From ZC4RG30 sp039917615 (GTDB lineage: Bacteria > Pseudomonadota > Gammaproteobacteria > Steroidobacterales > Steroidobacteraceae): a DNA stretch of 64,000 nucleotides. The notes under the pieces were generated by a model, which did no database searches, had not been told where the DNA came from, and saw only the letters and a list, made by a program, of their open reading frames with translations. The stretch is taken from NCBI GenBank assembly GCA_039917615.1, contig JBDSJD010000004.1:62001-126000 (forward strand). The letters are read 5' to 3'. The position numbers and the translations under genes were made by a program. This document shows, piece after piece, positions 25,206-33,446 of this stretch; position 1 is the first letter of the stretch; the number at the start of each line of letters is the position of its first letter.

Positions 25206-26117
25206 ATGCAACAAGCGCAGGAAGGTTCGGAGATCAGGACTTCACGGCCGCCACGAAAGATCGGCTGGCTGGGCACAATCCCGTTCTTCGCCATCCACCT
25301 GCTGGCCTTCGGCACCATCTGGACCGGCATTACTCCGGCGGCTGCGATCTGCTGTGCAGCGCTGTATTTCATCCGTATGTTTGCGGTGACCGGTGTCTAC
25401 CACCGCTACTTCTCGCATCGCACCTACAAGACCAGCCGGGTATTCCAGTTCGTGCTGGCGTTCCTGGCACAGACCAGCGCCCAGCGCGGCGCATTGTGGT
25501 GGGCCGCGCATCACCGCCATCACCACCGCCATTCCGATCAGGCCGAAGACCTGCACTCAGTTGCTCAGGACGGCTTCTGGTATTCGCACATGTTGTGGAT
25601 CTTCGACAACGGCACTCAGACCACCGACTACAATCGCATCCGCGATTTCGCGCGCTTCCCCGAGCTGCGCTTCCTCAACAAATTCTATCTGCTGCCGCCG
25701 ATCATGCTGGGCACGGCGGTGTTCTTCACGCTGGGCGCTTCCGGCCTGTTCTTCGGCTTCTTTGCCAGCACCGTGCTGCTGTGGCACGGCACCTTCACCA
25801 TCAATTCGCTGTCGCATGTATTGGGCAACCGCCGCTTCGCCACCACCGACCACAGCCGCAACAACTGGCTGCTGGCGATCGTCACCATGGGCGAGGGCTG
25901 GCACAACAACCATCACCGCTATTCCGGCTCCACCCGCCAGGGCTTCTACTGGTATGAGTACGACATCACGTACTACATCCTGAAGGCGCTGTCATTTGTT
26001 GGCCTCGTGTGGAAACTGCAACCGGTGCCGGAATCTGTTCTAGAGGAAGGCCGCGCGAGCGACCGGCTGCATGGCCGCATGGCACCAGTGCTGCCCGGAA
26101 ACACCGCTCAGGGCTGA
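25206..26117 (+). CDS. Acyl-CoA/acyl-lipid fatty acid desaturase
   Basis: Membrane di-iron desaturase of the stearoyl-CoA delta-9 type that inserts a double bond into saturated acyl chains and so raises membrane fluidity. The 303-residue product shows the three histidine boxes in normal spacing: His66-RYFS-His71, the unusually His-rich HHRHHHRH at residues 102-109, and HNNHH at 233-237. Four hydrophobic segments surround them. It follows the kinase/regulator pair by 117 bases that contain regular half-sites, so it may be a regulon member. It is convergent with an SDR gene 12 bases away. Regiospecificity cannot be fixed from sequence alone. Confidence 0.92.
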   Translation: MQQAQEGSEIRTSRPPRKIGWLGTIPFFAIHLLAFGTIWTGITPAAAICCAALYFIRMFAVTGVYHRYFSHRTYKTSRVFQFVLAFLAQTSAQRGALWWAAHHRHHHRHSDQAEDLHSVAQDGFWYSHMLWIFDNGTQTTDYNRIRDFARFPELRFLNKFYLLPPIMLGTAVFFTLGASGLFFGFFASTVLLWHGTFTINSLSHVLGNRRFATTDHSRNNWLLAIVTMGEGWHNNHHRYSGSTRQGFYWYEYDITYYILKALSFVGLVWKLQPVPESVLEEGRASDRLHGRMAPVLPGNTAQG

Positions 26118-26129
26118 AGCCGCCGCGAC

Positions 26130-26882
26130 TCAGGCGCGTTGCATGTCGCCGTCGATGGGCAACACCTGACCGGAGATGGATTTCGCGGCGGCGGATGCCA
26201 GAAACACCGCCAGCGCGGCGATATCGTTGGGATCCACCAGCGCTTTCAGTGACTGGCCCGCCATCGCGGCCCGCTTTACTGCTTCGATGGATTGCCCGCT
26301 GGCCTGCGCGCGGGCCTGGTACACACGTTCTGCGCGCTCCCCCGCCACCGGCCCCGGCGCGATCGCATTCACCCGGATGCCATACTCGCCCAGTTCCATC
26401 GACAGCGTCTTGGTAAGCCCGATCAACGCCCACTTCGAGGCTGCATAGGGACTGCGGTTTGCATAGCCGAACCGCCCGGCTGCGGAAGCCATGTTGATCA
26501 CGACGCCGCGGCCGGAGCGAATCAGATGCGGTATGGCATGGCGTGTTACATCGAAGGCGCCGGTCAGGTTTATTTTCAGCACGGCATCCCAGTCCGCGGG
26601 ATCGAGCTGCTGCACGGACGCGGTCGGCCCGCCAATGCCAGCGTTGTTGACCAGCACATCGATGCCGCCGAGACGCGTGGCCGCGTCGGCCACCATCGTA
26701 CCTATTTCTTCACGATCACCGATATTGCAGCGGTGGGCGATGAGGCCGGGCATTTCGCGGGCGGCGCGCTCCAGGCCGGCTGCATCGATATCGCAGATGT
26801 ACACCTGGGCTGGGCTGGCGTGAAATGCCCGCGCGATGGCAAGGCCAATTCCGGATGCACCGGCGGTGATTAGCACTCTCAT
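26130..26882 (-). CDS. Short-chain dehydrogenase/reductase (SDR)
   Basis: NAD(P)-dependent oxidoreductase of 250 residues with the classical SDR layout. The nucleotide loop is TAGASGIGLAIA at the N terminus (a variant of TGxxxGxG), with NNAG at about residue 84 and catalytic Ser in MASAAGR. The YxxxK pair is in SPYAASKWAL, and a C-terminal GQVLPIDGDMQRA is typical of 3-oxoacyl-reductase-like SDRs. An acidic residue after the second strand (CDIDAAG) suggests preference for NAD over NADP. The substrate is unknown. It is convergent with the desaturase and divergent from the antiporter gene at 26923. Confidence 0.9.
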   Translation of the reverse strand: MRVLITAGASGIGLAIARAFHASPAQVYICDIDAAGLERAAREMPGLIAHRCNIGDREEIGTMVADAATRLGGIDVLVNNAGIGGPTASVQQLDPADWDAVLKINLTGAFDVTRHAIPHLIRSGRGVVINMASAAGRFGYANRSPYAASKWALIGLTKTLSMELGEYGIRVNAIAPGPVAGERAERVYQARAQASGQSIEAVKRAAMAGQSLKALVDPNDIAALAVFLASAAAKSISGQVLPIDGDMQRA

Positions 26883-26922
26883 GTCGCGAGTCTAGTCGAG
26901 ACGATGGAGGCTTGCTGGCGGA

Positions 26923-28506
26923 GTGCGAGCTACATCAAGATGCCGTGTGCACCTGTTCGAAACCCTGCTGCTCCTGCTGTTCGGCGCGACCGTGCTTACG
27001 GCGATCGCGAAACGGCTGGGCATTCCCTACCCTACTGTTCTTGCCGTGGGAGGGGGCATTGCGGCGTTCATTCCCGGCATGCCACGTCTCGATATATCAC
27101 CCGATATCATCATGGCCCTCTTTGTAGCGCCGGTGCTGCTCAACGCCGCTTTCGACACCTCACTGCGAGACCTGCGGCGCAACGGAGTGCAGATCCTGTC
27201 GCTGGTGGTGTTCGCCGTGGCATTCACTACAGCCAGCGTCGCTCTCACCGTTCACCTGCTGTTTCCGGAAATTCCGCTGGCCGCTGCCATCGCTCTCGGT
27301 GCGATATTGGCGCCACCTGATGCGGTGGCAGCACTTGCAGTCCTGCAGCAGGTGAATCCACCGCATCGCATCCGCATGGTGCTCGAGGGCGAAAGCCTCC
27401 TCAATGACGCCTCGGCACTGCTGATCTACCGCATGGCAGTGGGCACGATCCTGGCTGGAACTTTCAGCGTCATGAATACTGTGCCCACGTTTCTCTTCGT
27501 GGTGGGTGGCAGCCTCGTTGCGGGGTGGCTGCTGGCATGGCCGGCCAACCTGTTGATGCGACGTATCGATGACGCGCCCAGCTTCGTCATCGTCCAGTTC
27601 GTGATCACTTTCGGGGTGTGGCTTGTCGCAGAGCGTCTGCATCTCTCTGGGGTAGTAACCATAGTTGTGTTCGCGTTGACCATGGCCCGGAGCAAGGGAC
27701 CACCGACGCCGCCACACCTGAGGGTGCCGTCGTTCGCCATCTGGGAAACCGTGATCTTCGTGCTGAACGTGGTGGCGTTCACCCTGATCGGCCTGCAGAT
27801 GCGGCCGATCCTCGATGCCTTGAGCAGCGCCGAACGCGCGCGCTACGTGCTTGCGGCGCTGATCATTTTGGGTGTGGTGATCCTGGTGCGCCTGCTGTGG
27901 GTGATGACCCGCCATGGACTCATTGCTGTGAAGAACCGGGTTCTCGGATCTGCCAAAGACGCGCACGTACCGAACCCATCAACTGCAAAAGAGGGCCTTG
28001 TGATTGGCTGGTCCGGCATGCGCGGTATCGTCACGCTGGCAGCAGCCATGGCGCTGCCGCCGGGATTGCCGTATCGCGACTTCTTTCTGCTCACTGCATT
28101 TGTCGTGGTGCTCGGCACGCTCGTGCTCCAGGGGATGACCCTGCGACCGCTGCTGACATTATTGCGACTCCCGCAGGACAACACCGTGGAAACGGAGCTG
28201 CTGTTGGCGCGCAAGACGGCGCTGAAGGCAGCACTGTCCACGGTGGAGGGAGACGACTCGCCCGCAGCCCAGCGCCTGCTGCTCGGCTACGAGGAAGCCC
28301 TGAGGCACGCCAGGCGCGGCAAGCACCCGAGTGCCAGGCCAGCCAACGTGTTGCGCATACACGCAGTGAATGCTGCCCGCACCGCAGTTGAAGAACTGCG
28401 CAGCCTGGACAAGATCGGCGACCACGCCTATCACATGATGGAGGAAGAACTGGATTGGCTTGAGCTCAGCGCTGGATCACCGCATCAGCCTGCAGACAAG
28501 GAGTAG
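26923..28506 (+). CDS. CPA1-family Na+(K+)/H+ antiporter
   Basis: About 527 residues with roughly twelve membrane helices and a cytosolic tail of about 100 residues. Family features include LAPPDAVAALAVLQQ (the discontinuous-helix region), EGESLLNDASALLIY with the ion-binding Asn-Asp pair, and IGWSGMRGIVTLAAAMALP. These place it with NhaP/NhaG-like cation/proton antiporters used for pH and salt homeostasis at the inner membrane. The start is uncertain. The GTG at 26923 has GGAGG 12 bases upstream, while an in-frame GTG at 26947 would begin directly at the first helix. No regulatory domain such as TrkA-C is visible. Confidence 0.9.
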   Translation: MRATSRCRVHLFETLLLLLFGATVLTAIAKRLGIPYPTVLAVGGGIAAFIPGMPRLDISPDIIMALFVAPVLLNAAFDTSLRDLRRNGVQILSLVVFAVAFTTASVALTVHLLFPEIPLAAAIALGAILAPPDAVAALAVLQQVNPPHRIRMVLEGESLLNDASALLIYRMAVGTILAGTFSVMNTVPTFLFVVGGSLVAGWLLAWPANLLMRRIDDAPSFVIVQFVITFGVWLVAERLHLSGVVTIVVFALTMARSKGPPTPPHLRVPSFAIWETVIFVLNVVAFTLIGLQMRPILDALSSAERARYVLAALIILGVVILVRLLWVMTRHGLIAVKNRVLGSAKDAHVPNPSTAKEGLVIGWSGMRGIVTLAAAMALPPGLPYRDFFLLTAFVVVLGTLVLQGMTLRPLLTLLRLPQDNTVETELLLARKTALKAALSTVEGDDSPAAQRLLLGYEEALRHARRGKHPSARPANVLRIHAVNAARTAVEELRSLDKIGDHAYHMMEEELDWLELSAGSPHQPADKE

Positions 28507-28523
28507 CGAGTCTGCCAATGACG

Positions 28524-29093
28524 CTAAAGCAACGGCACCCCGATCAACAGTCGGTGCAGGCAGCAGAGCATCAGGGCATAAATCGCGAGACCACCGACGA
28601 TCGCGATGGCGTCATTCCACGGCGCTGGTGGCAAACCTGAAACAGGTCGCAACGCCCGATTCTTGAGTGAAATGCGGTCGGCCACTGCCCAGGCCAGAAA
28701 GCCACCAAAGAGCAGCACATCAGCCAGCATGCCATTGGCGAGCAGGTGCGCCAGCGCCCAGGTCTTCACGGCCACCAGCATCGGATGCTTCACCGCCATC
28801 TTGATACGCCCGGGTAGATACGTCGCGAACAGCAGCGGGAACACCGGCAGCATCAGCAACAGAGCAACGCGGTGCAGCCACAGCGGCGGCACATACAGGA
28901 CCTGCGGCGACTGCCGGGCAATACCGTATCCGTAGATGAGCATCACGAACCCGGCCAACGAAATCACTGAATACACACCGCGCCAGGCGTTGGCGCCCAC
29001 CGCGGCCGCCCAGCGATCACGGGCACCAGGCGCTACGATGGAAATGGAATGGATGCCGAGGAAGATCAGCAGACCCGCAATCAACAGCATCAT
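28524..29093 (-). CDS. NnrU-family membrane protein
   Basis: The 189-residue integral membrane protein has about five or six helices. It carries the family features GIHSISIVAPGARDRW near the N terminus, YVPPLWLHRVALLLMLP in the middle, and VKHPMLVAVKTWALAHLLANG, a motif shared with isoprenylcysteine methyltransferase-like NnrU proteins. NnrU was named for an association with nitrite/nitric oxide reductase expression, but its biochemistry is not settled. No denitrification gene is visible here. It is convergent with the antiporter (17-base gap), and the zinc-ribbon peptidase lies upstream on the same strand. Confidence 0.85.
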   Translation of the reverse strand: MMLLIAGLLIFLGIHSISIVAPGARDRWAAAVGANAWRGVYSVISLAGFVMLIYGYGIARQSPQVLYVPPLWLHRVALLLMLPVFPLLFATYLPGRIKMAVKHPMLVAVKTWALAHLLANGMLADVLLFGGFLAWAVADRISLKNRALRPVSGLPPAPWNDAIAIVGGLAIYALMLCCLHRLLIGVPLL

Positions 29094-29121
29094 GATCCGA
29101 ACCTTTACAAACCGCGGGGCG

Positions 29122-29161
29122 ATTCCTGCTGCGTCATTCCTGCGGCGTCATTCCTGCGGCG
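29122..29161. repeat. Three tandem copies of a 14-base unit
   Basis: ATTCCTGCTGCGTC (29122), ATTCCTGCGGCGTC (29136) and a partial ATTCCTGCGGCG (29150) follow head to tail. The array spans the stop of the zinc-ribbon peptidase gene (29148-29150) and the gap before NnrU. It may have arisen by slippage; no function is evident. Confidence 0.85.
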
Positions 29162-30197
29162 GGAATACCGTGGAATGCACAAACCGCAACTTGCCGGCTA
29201 CCGCGGATGACAGCACGAACGGATAGCTGTCTGCAAGACCGAGGCTGCGGCTGAGGTTGTTCATCACATAGGCCAACGGTATCCACGCGTGTAGCATGCG
29301 TTCAAAATCCGGATACTCTTCCTTGAGCGGATTTATCGGCGCATTCAGCTGTGGCTCGTCCGGCCGATGCGGCCGGATCGTCAGTCCCGCGGCCCCCGCG
29401 GTTTCCAGGGCATCCACCATGTGCATGAAATGCGCCCAGGTCTCTGCCCAGTCTTCCCAGGGATGGGAGGTGGCGTAACCGGAAATATATGCGTTCTCCC
29501 AATCGGACGGAGGTCCATTCTGATAGTGCTTCTGCAAGGCAGCGGAATAGTCTGCCCGCTCGTCACCGAACAGGTTGCGAAACTCCTCCAGGCGTGGCCC
29601 GACGGCAATGAGTCGATCCCAGTAGTAGTGCCCGATCTCGTGACGGAAGTGCCCGATGAGAGTGCGATACGGTTCGTGCTGCTGCACCCGCTGCTTCTCG
29701 CGCTGCACGTCGTCGGCCTCGCCAGCGTTTAATGTAATGAGACCGTTGTCATGGCCCGTCAGCACGCGGCTTGCATCTCCGCCCTGCGGATGGTCCTGCA
29801 GGAATTCGAAGGCAAGCCCGGCGTCGTTGGGCTCGACTTTCTGCAGCAACGGCAGCCGCAGGCCATGCAGGGTATAGAGCAGCCGCCGCTTCGCCTTTTC
29901 CAGCTGGTACCAGATTTCGCGGTTTCCCATGACCGCAAGATTCGGAATGATGCGCGTAAGCCGGCAGGATTCGCACTGCGGATTCGTATCGGCAGCGGAA
30001 ACGGCCCAGTTGCAGACCTGCTCAAGCACATAGTTGCTGCAACAACGGTAGCCATCCGCCACTTCAGTCCCTACGGGGTCAAATGCCGCCATGCGCCGTT
30101 GGTCTGGCAGGTATGCCAAGCCACGCCCGCATGCCAGGCATCTGTCATTTTCAAAGAAGACCAGCGCCTGGCAATGACTGCAGTGGAAAGTTTTCAA
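29148..30197 (-). CDS. Zinc-ribbon putative zinc-binding metallopeptidase
   Basis: The 349-residue protein begins with a treble-clef/zinc-ribbon region: CSHC at residues 6-9 and CLAC at 20-23, then further cysteines at 52, 53, 62, 75 and 78. A central metallopeptidase motif HEIGHYYWD follows, with zinc ligands His186 and His190 and catalytic Glu187. A downstream DWAETWAHFMH segment may supply the third ligand. I recognise this as the family annotated as putative zinc-binding peptidase with an N-terminal zinc ribbon. No substrate is known. There is no signal peptide, so it is probably cytosolic. It is divergent from the ArsR gene at 30371. Confidence 0.8.
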   Translation of the reverse strand: MKTFHCSHCQALVFFENDRCLACGRGLAYLPDQRRMAAFDPVGTEVADGYRCCSNYVLEQVCNWAVSAADTNPQCESCRLTRIIPNLAVMGNREIWYQLEKAKRRLLYTLHGLRLPLLQKVEPNDAGLAFEFLQDHPQGGDASRVLTGHDNGLITLNAGEADDVQREKQRVQQHEPYRTLIGHFRHEIGHYYWDRLIAVGPRLEEFRNLFGDERADYSAALQKHYQNGPPSDWENAYISGYATSHPWEDWAETWAHFMHMVDALETAGAAGLTIRPHRPDEPQLNAPINPLKEEYPDFERMLHAWIPLAYVMNNLSRSLGLADSYPFVLSSAVAGKLRFVHSTVFPPQE

Positions 30198-30333
30198 ATC
30201 TCTATTTCACGATTGTCAGTTCGACCGAACCGGATCGTGCGCGGATGGTGTGCAGAGGGGCATCGGCGGAGCACCGCATCGAGTTGGCGTGGGAATCCAA
30301 TCCACTTGTAGGCCTACCCCTACGCAGGAATAC

Positions 30334-30363
30334 TTGACATGTGACCTAATAGTCACATATTTT
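30334..30363 (+). promoter_or_regulatory. Promoter with overlapping ArsR-type operator
   Basis: TTGACA (30334-30339) is a perfect -35 box and TATTTT (30358-30363) a fair -10 box, 18 bases apart. Between and touching them, ATGTGAC (30339-30345) and GTCACAT (30352-30358) form a perfect 7-bp inverted repeat with a 6-base spacer. A dimeric repressor bound here would block RNA polymerase. The ArsR start codon is at 30371, about where transcription should begin. Confidence 0.75.
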
Positions 30364-30370
30364 CTGCTCC

Positions 30371-30715
30371 ATGTTTAACGCGGACCTGATATTCAAGGCG
30401 CTGGCAGATGCCTCGCGCCGCCAGTTGCTCGATGTGCTGTACCAGCGCGACGGCCAGACTCTGGGTGAACTGGAAGCGCCGCTATCGATGACCCGCTTCG
30501 GGGTCATGAAGCACCTGCGTGTACTGGAAAACGCCGGGCTTGTGGTCACACGCCGCGCGGGCCGCGAAAAGCACCATTTCCTGAACGTCGTACCAATCCG
30601 GCTGATTCACGACCGCTGGATCGACAAATACACCGAACAGCAGGTGTCCGCACTTGCAGACCTGAAAGCCACACTGGAGAACACGAAATGGAAGGCCAGA
30701 CAAAAGCGGGCGTAG
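30371..30715 (+). CDS. ArsR-family winged-helix transcriptional regulator
   Basis: The 114-residue protein has the ArsR winged-helix fold. It shows IFKALADASRRQLLDVLYQRDGQ at helix 1-2, recognition helix region LSMTRFGVMKHLRVLENAGLV, and a wing with RRAGREKHHFLN. No CxC metal-binding pair is present in the alpha-3 helix, so metal sensing is unlikely. This matches the subgroup paired with SRPBCC (AHSA1) proteins. It overlaps the downstream SRPBCC gene by 28 bases. A perfect inverted repeat covers its promoter, so autorepression is likely. No ribosome binding site is visible, and the predicted transcript start coincides with the ATG, suggesting a leaderless mRNA. Confidence 0.92.
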   Translation: MFNADLIFKALADASRRQLLDVLYQRDGQTLGELEAPLSMTRFGVMKHLRVLENAGLVVTRRAGREKHHFLNVVPIRLIHDRWIDKYTEQQVSALADLKATLENTKWKARQKRA

Positions 30716-31188
30716 TCACGCGCGTATACGAGATCTACATCAAGGCGCCGGCGCAGCAGATCTGGGATGCGATCACCACTCCCGAGTGGACGCACAAATA
30801 TGGCTACCGCGCACCGGTGGAACTCGACCTGGTGCGTGGCGGTTCGCTGCGTTACAGGCCCACTGAACAGATGCGCAGCATGGGTCTGCCGGAAATCATA
30901 ATCGATGGTGAAGTGTTCGACTCAGAACCCCCGCGCAAGCTGGTGCATTCGTATCGGTGGCTGTTCACACCGGAAACCAAGGCCGAAGGCTTCACGCGCG
31001 TTACCTGGGAGATCGAGCCAATGCAGCCTGGCTTCTGTCGTCTGACGGTCACGCATGAGATGGAAAACGCGCCCATCATGGCCGCCCAGACCGCCGCAAA
31101 GTTCAGCCTGCAGGGTGGTGGTGGATGGAACTGGGTCCTCTGCGATCTCAAGTCGTTGCTGGAGACGGGCAAGAACATGTCAGGTTGA
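30688..31188 (+). CDS. SRPBCC (AHSA1-like) domain protein
   Basis: A 166-residue single-domain protein of the START/Bet v1-like superfamily, with the AHSA1-type opening VYEIYIKAPAQQIWDAITTPEW. GGSLRYRP follows in the middle, and WLFTPETKAEGFTRVTWEIEP later. The C-terminal helix is WNWVLCDLKSLLETG. Such proteins form a hydrophobic cavity, and many lie directly after an ArsR regulator, as here with a 28-base overlap. The ligand is unknown; binding of the signal that releases the ArsR partner is a possibility but not shown. There is no catalytic motif. Confidence 0.9.
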   Translation: MEGQTKAGVVTRVYEIYIKAPAQQIWDAITTPEWTHKYGYRAPVELDLVRGGSLRYRPTEQMRSMGLPEIIIDGEVFDSEPPRKLVHSYRWLFTPETKAEGFTRVTWEIEPMQPGFCRLTVTHEMENAPIMAAQTAAKFSLQGGGGWNWVLCDLKSLLETGKNMSG

Positions 31189-31199
31189 GGGGCGTGCGA

Positions 31200-31757
31200 T
31201 CACCTGACTTGGTAGAACTTGATGCGGACTGCTTCGAGCTTTGCTGGTGAACCGGGCGTAGCTGAGGACCGTTCCGGTTCGAGCGTTGCCACGAAAGTGG
31301 CATGCGTCATCCATTCATGTGTCCCTTTCGGCGCCTCGAACTGCGGCCGCAGATACGTGGGCGGTGTGCCCGCCGCGCTCCCAGGGCAGGTGAGCCCCTG
31401 ATTGAGGACATGGATGACGGTGCCATCTGCGGCACGCAGGAAATAGTCGGCGCTGAGGGAACCACAGCTGCCGCTGCTTGCGAGCTGGTAGTCCCAGCCA
31501 CCGGGAATCACCTCGCCTTTGAACTTCGGTCCCGCGACCGAGCCGCCCGTGATGGGTATGTATTGCCGGCGCCCGATCGCCGTTTCACCCAGCACGACGG
31601 CAGGGGCCAGCGTAACTCGCGCCTCGAACGCGAACTCCACTACTGGCAGCGAAGCCGCTGCGGGGGTAGTGCCGAGTGGCGGGCGCGCAGCCTGCTGGGC
31701 GAAGGCAGTTGCACCCATCAATGTGACCGTCAACAACAATGCGCGGCGAATCGACAT
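31200..31757 (-). CDS. Secreted DUF3237-type protein
   Basis: The 185-residue product has an N-terminal signal peptide (MSIRRALLLTVTLMGATAFA). A beta-rich domain follows with ITGGSVAGPKFKGEVIPGGW, then SADYFLRAADGTVIHV and THEWMTHATFVATL. I recognise the DUF3237 pattern, whose members are small barrel-like proteins of unknown function. Most DUF3237 proteins I know of lack a signal peptide, so export is a small oddity. It is convergent with the SRPBCC gene (11-base gap) and lies 92 bases downstream of the transglutaminase gene, so it may be read by the same transcript. Confidence 0.8.
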   Translation of the reverse strand: MSIRRALLLTVTLMGATAFAQQAARPPLGTTPAAASLPVVEFAFEARVTLAPAVVLGETAIGRRQYIPITGGSVAGPKFKGEVIPGGWDYQLASSGSCGSLSADYFLRAADGTVIHVLNQGLTCPGSAAGTPPTYLRPQFEAPKGTHEWMTHATFVATLEPERSSATPGSPAKLEAVRIKFYQVR

Positions 31758-31849
31758 ACAGCCCCCGATCTTTTGGATTGGCGGAAGTATCGCCGCGCCG
31801 TGGCGAACATGTAAATTACTTTGCCTGCACTCCGGCTGGCAGCGGCACG

Positions 31850-32662
31850 CTACTGCGCCCCGAGTTCATACGCCCAGACCCGGAAGCCTTCGAGCACATT
31901 GGGGCCAAAGGTCATGCTCAGGGCAACGTCTGCAGCATCCCGACCTCGCGCGATCAGCACACGGCCAATGCGCGGCGTATTGTTGCGCGCATCGAAGGTG
32001 TACCAGTTGCCGCCGATATAAGCTTCAAACCAGCCCGCGAAATCCATCGGCGCATCAACGGCAGGGATGCGGATATCCCCGAGATACCCAGTGCAATAGC
32101 GGGCTGGAATATTCAGGCATCGGCAAAACGTAACTGCCAGATGCGCGTAATCCCGGCACACACCCTGTCGTTCGTTGAATGCTTCCGATGCGGTCCTGGT
32201 TGGCCGCGCAAATGAGTAACCGAATGTGATGTGCTGATGGACGAAGTCGCAGACCGCCTGCACGCGAGCCCAGCCCGGCGCCGAGTTGCCAAACAGCTCC
32301 CACGCTATCGTGGACAGATTGTCGGTATCGCAATAACGACTGCCGAGCAGATAGACAAGCGTCTCTTCCGGCAACAACTCCACCGGGTGCTGCTGGGCAT
32401 CAGGCACGACCGGCTCGGTGAAGCCGCGATCATTGATAACCGTATCGGCGGTGATGCGCGTGAGTCCCGCGGGAACAACCAGGCGCGTGCACCAGTTTCC
32501 AAAGCCATCGCGGTATAGCGTCAGCGGCACCGAAGGATTGGTGTACATGTAGTCCGGACGATCCAGGTCAGCCGCCCGCGTGTAGTGGACATTCAGATTC
32601 AGGATCATGGGTGTCGGTTGCAAACACCGATAGGTCAGTTCGTAACCAAGACGGATTTTCAC
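31850..32662 (-). CDS. Transglutaminase-like protein of an Anbu-type cluster
   Basis: The 270-residue protein has the N-terminal beta-sandwich seen in bacterial transglutaminase-like proteins (LGYELTYRCLQPTPMILNLN). The papain-like core carries the candidate nucleophile Cys in ERQGVCRDYAHLAVTFCR, followed by IPARYCTGYL. The position of the usual HxW segment reads MDFAGWFEAY, with no histidine, and the Asp segment is YTFDARNNTPR. The stretch VLIARGRDAADVALSMTFG is typical of the clade found with Anbu proteasome homologues. It overlaps the N-formylglutamate amidohydrolase gene by four bases. Enzymatic activity is uncertain because of the missing canonical His. Confidence 0.85.
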   Translation of the reverse strand: MKIRLGYELTYRCLQPTPMILNLNVHYTRAADLDRPDYMYTNPSVPLTLYRDGFGNWCTRLVVPAGLTRITADTVINDRGFTEPVVPDAQQHPVELLPEETLVYLLGSRYCDTDNLSTIAWELFGNSAPGWARVQAVCDFVHQHITFGYSFARPTRTASEAFNERQGVCRDYAHLAVTFCRCLNIPARYCTGYLGDIRIPAVDAPMDFAGWFEAYIGGNWYTFDARNNTPRIGRVLIARGRDAADVALSMTFGPNVLEGFRVWAYELGAQ

Positions 32663-33435
32663 TTTGTAAGCTCCGCAGCCGCAGCAAGCAGCGCTTGCGC
32701 CAATCGTTCAGACCATTCGAATTGCCCGGCTTCCCCGGCGATCAGGTCCTGGCGGAGCTCGATCCCGACGTGCAGCAGTCCGCGCTGTTCACCATACACC
32801 GGAATCGTATAGTCGGTGCTGTCACTGACCGAGTACGGTTCGTTGTCACCAACAACCAGATCCGGATCCGCGCGCAGCAATTGCAGCAGCGCCTCAGCTA
32901 GACGACGATCCCTGTTGTAGAGCAGCCCGACATGCCAGGGCCGCTGCTTTTCGAAGAAGCACGGCGTAAAGCTGTGCACCGCGACGAGAATTGTGCGTCG
33001 ATGTTGCGCCTTGCGCAGATCCAGCTCTGCACGGATTCGGTCGTGATAGGGACGGAACACCTCCCGTTCCCGCGCCATCGCTTCGACAGAAGAAACCAAC
33101 TCGTTTCCGGGGATCCGTGTTGCCTCGCTCACCCGGACAATCGACTGTTCGCTGCCCGGCGGACGATTGCAGTCAATGACCAGCCGGGACCAGTTTTGCA
33201 GGATCAGGAACGCGTTGAGTCGCGCCGCAATCTGCCGGGCAACCGCCCCAGCACCGATATCCCATGCAATGTGGCGTTGCAGATCCAGCGCGGACACTCC
33301 CAACGAATTCAGCCGCCGCGGCACCAGCGCGCCCGCGTGGTCGCAGATCAACAGGAATGGCGATTGACCGTGCTCACCCTCCACTCTGAAGGCCGCAGGT
33401 TCATCAGGTGCGAGCAATGATTCATCTTTGCGCAC
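32659..33435 (-). CDS. N-formylglutamate amidohydrolase-family protein
   Basis: The 258-residue protein belongs to the HutG-like zinc amidohydrolase family that removes formyl groups from N-formylglutamate or related amides. Visible signatures are LICDHAGALVPRRL, HIAWDIGAGAVARQIA, LVIDCNRPPGSEQSI and VAVHSFTPCFF, which hold the likely metal and substrate residues. No histidine-utilisation genes are nearby. Instead it sits between Anbu (11 bases upstream) and the transglutaminase (4-base overlap), so it probably serves that cluster. A formylated or amide-linked peptide is an inferred substrate. The start is a GTG at 33435 without a good ribosome binding site. Confidence 0.88.
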   Translation of the reverse strand: MRKDESLLAPDEPAAFRVEGEHGQSPFLLICDHAGALVPRRLNSLGVSALDLQRHIAWDIGAGAVARQIAARLNAFLILQNWSRLVIDCNRPPGSEQSIVRVSEATRIPGNELVSSVEAMAREREVFRPYHDRIRAELDLRKAQHRRTILVAVHSFTPCFFEKQRPWHVGLLYNRDRRLAEALLQLLRADPDLVVGDNEPYSVSDSTDYTIPVYGEQRGLLHVGIELRQDLIAGEAGQFEWSERLAQALLAAAAELTK

Positions 33436-33446
33436 AGGATCGGGGT

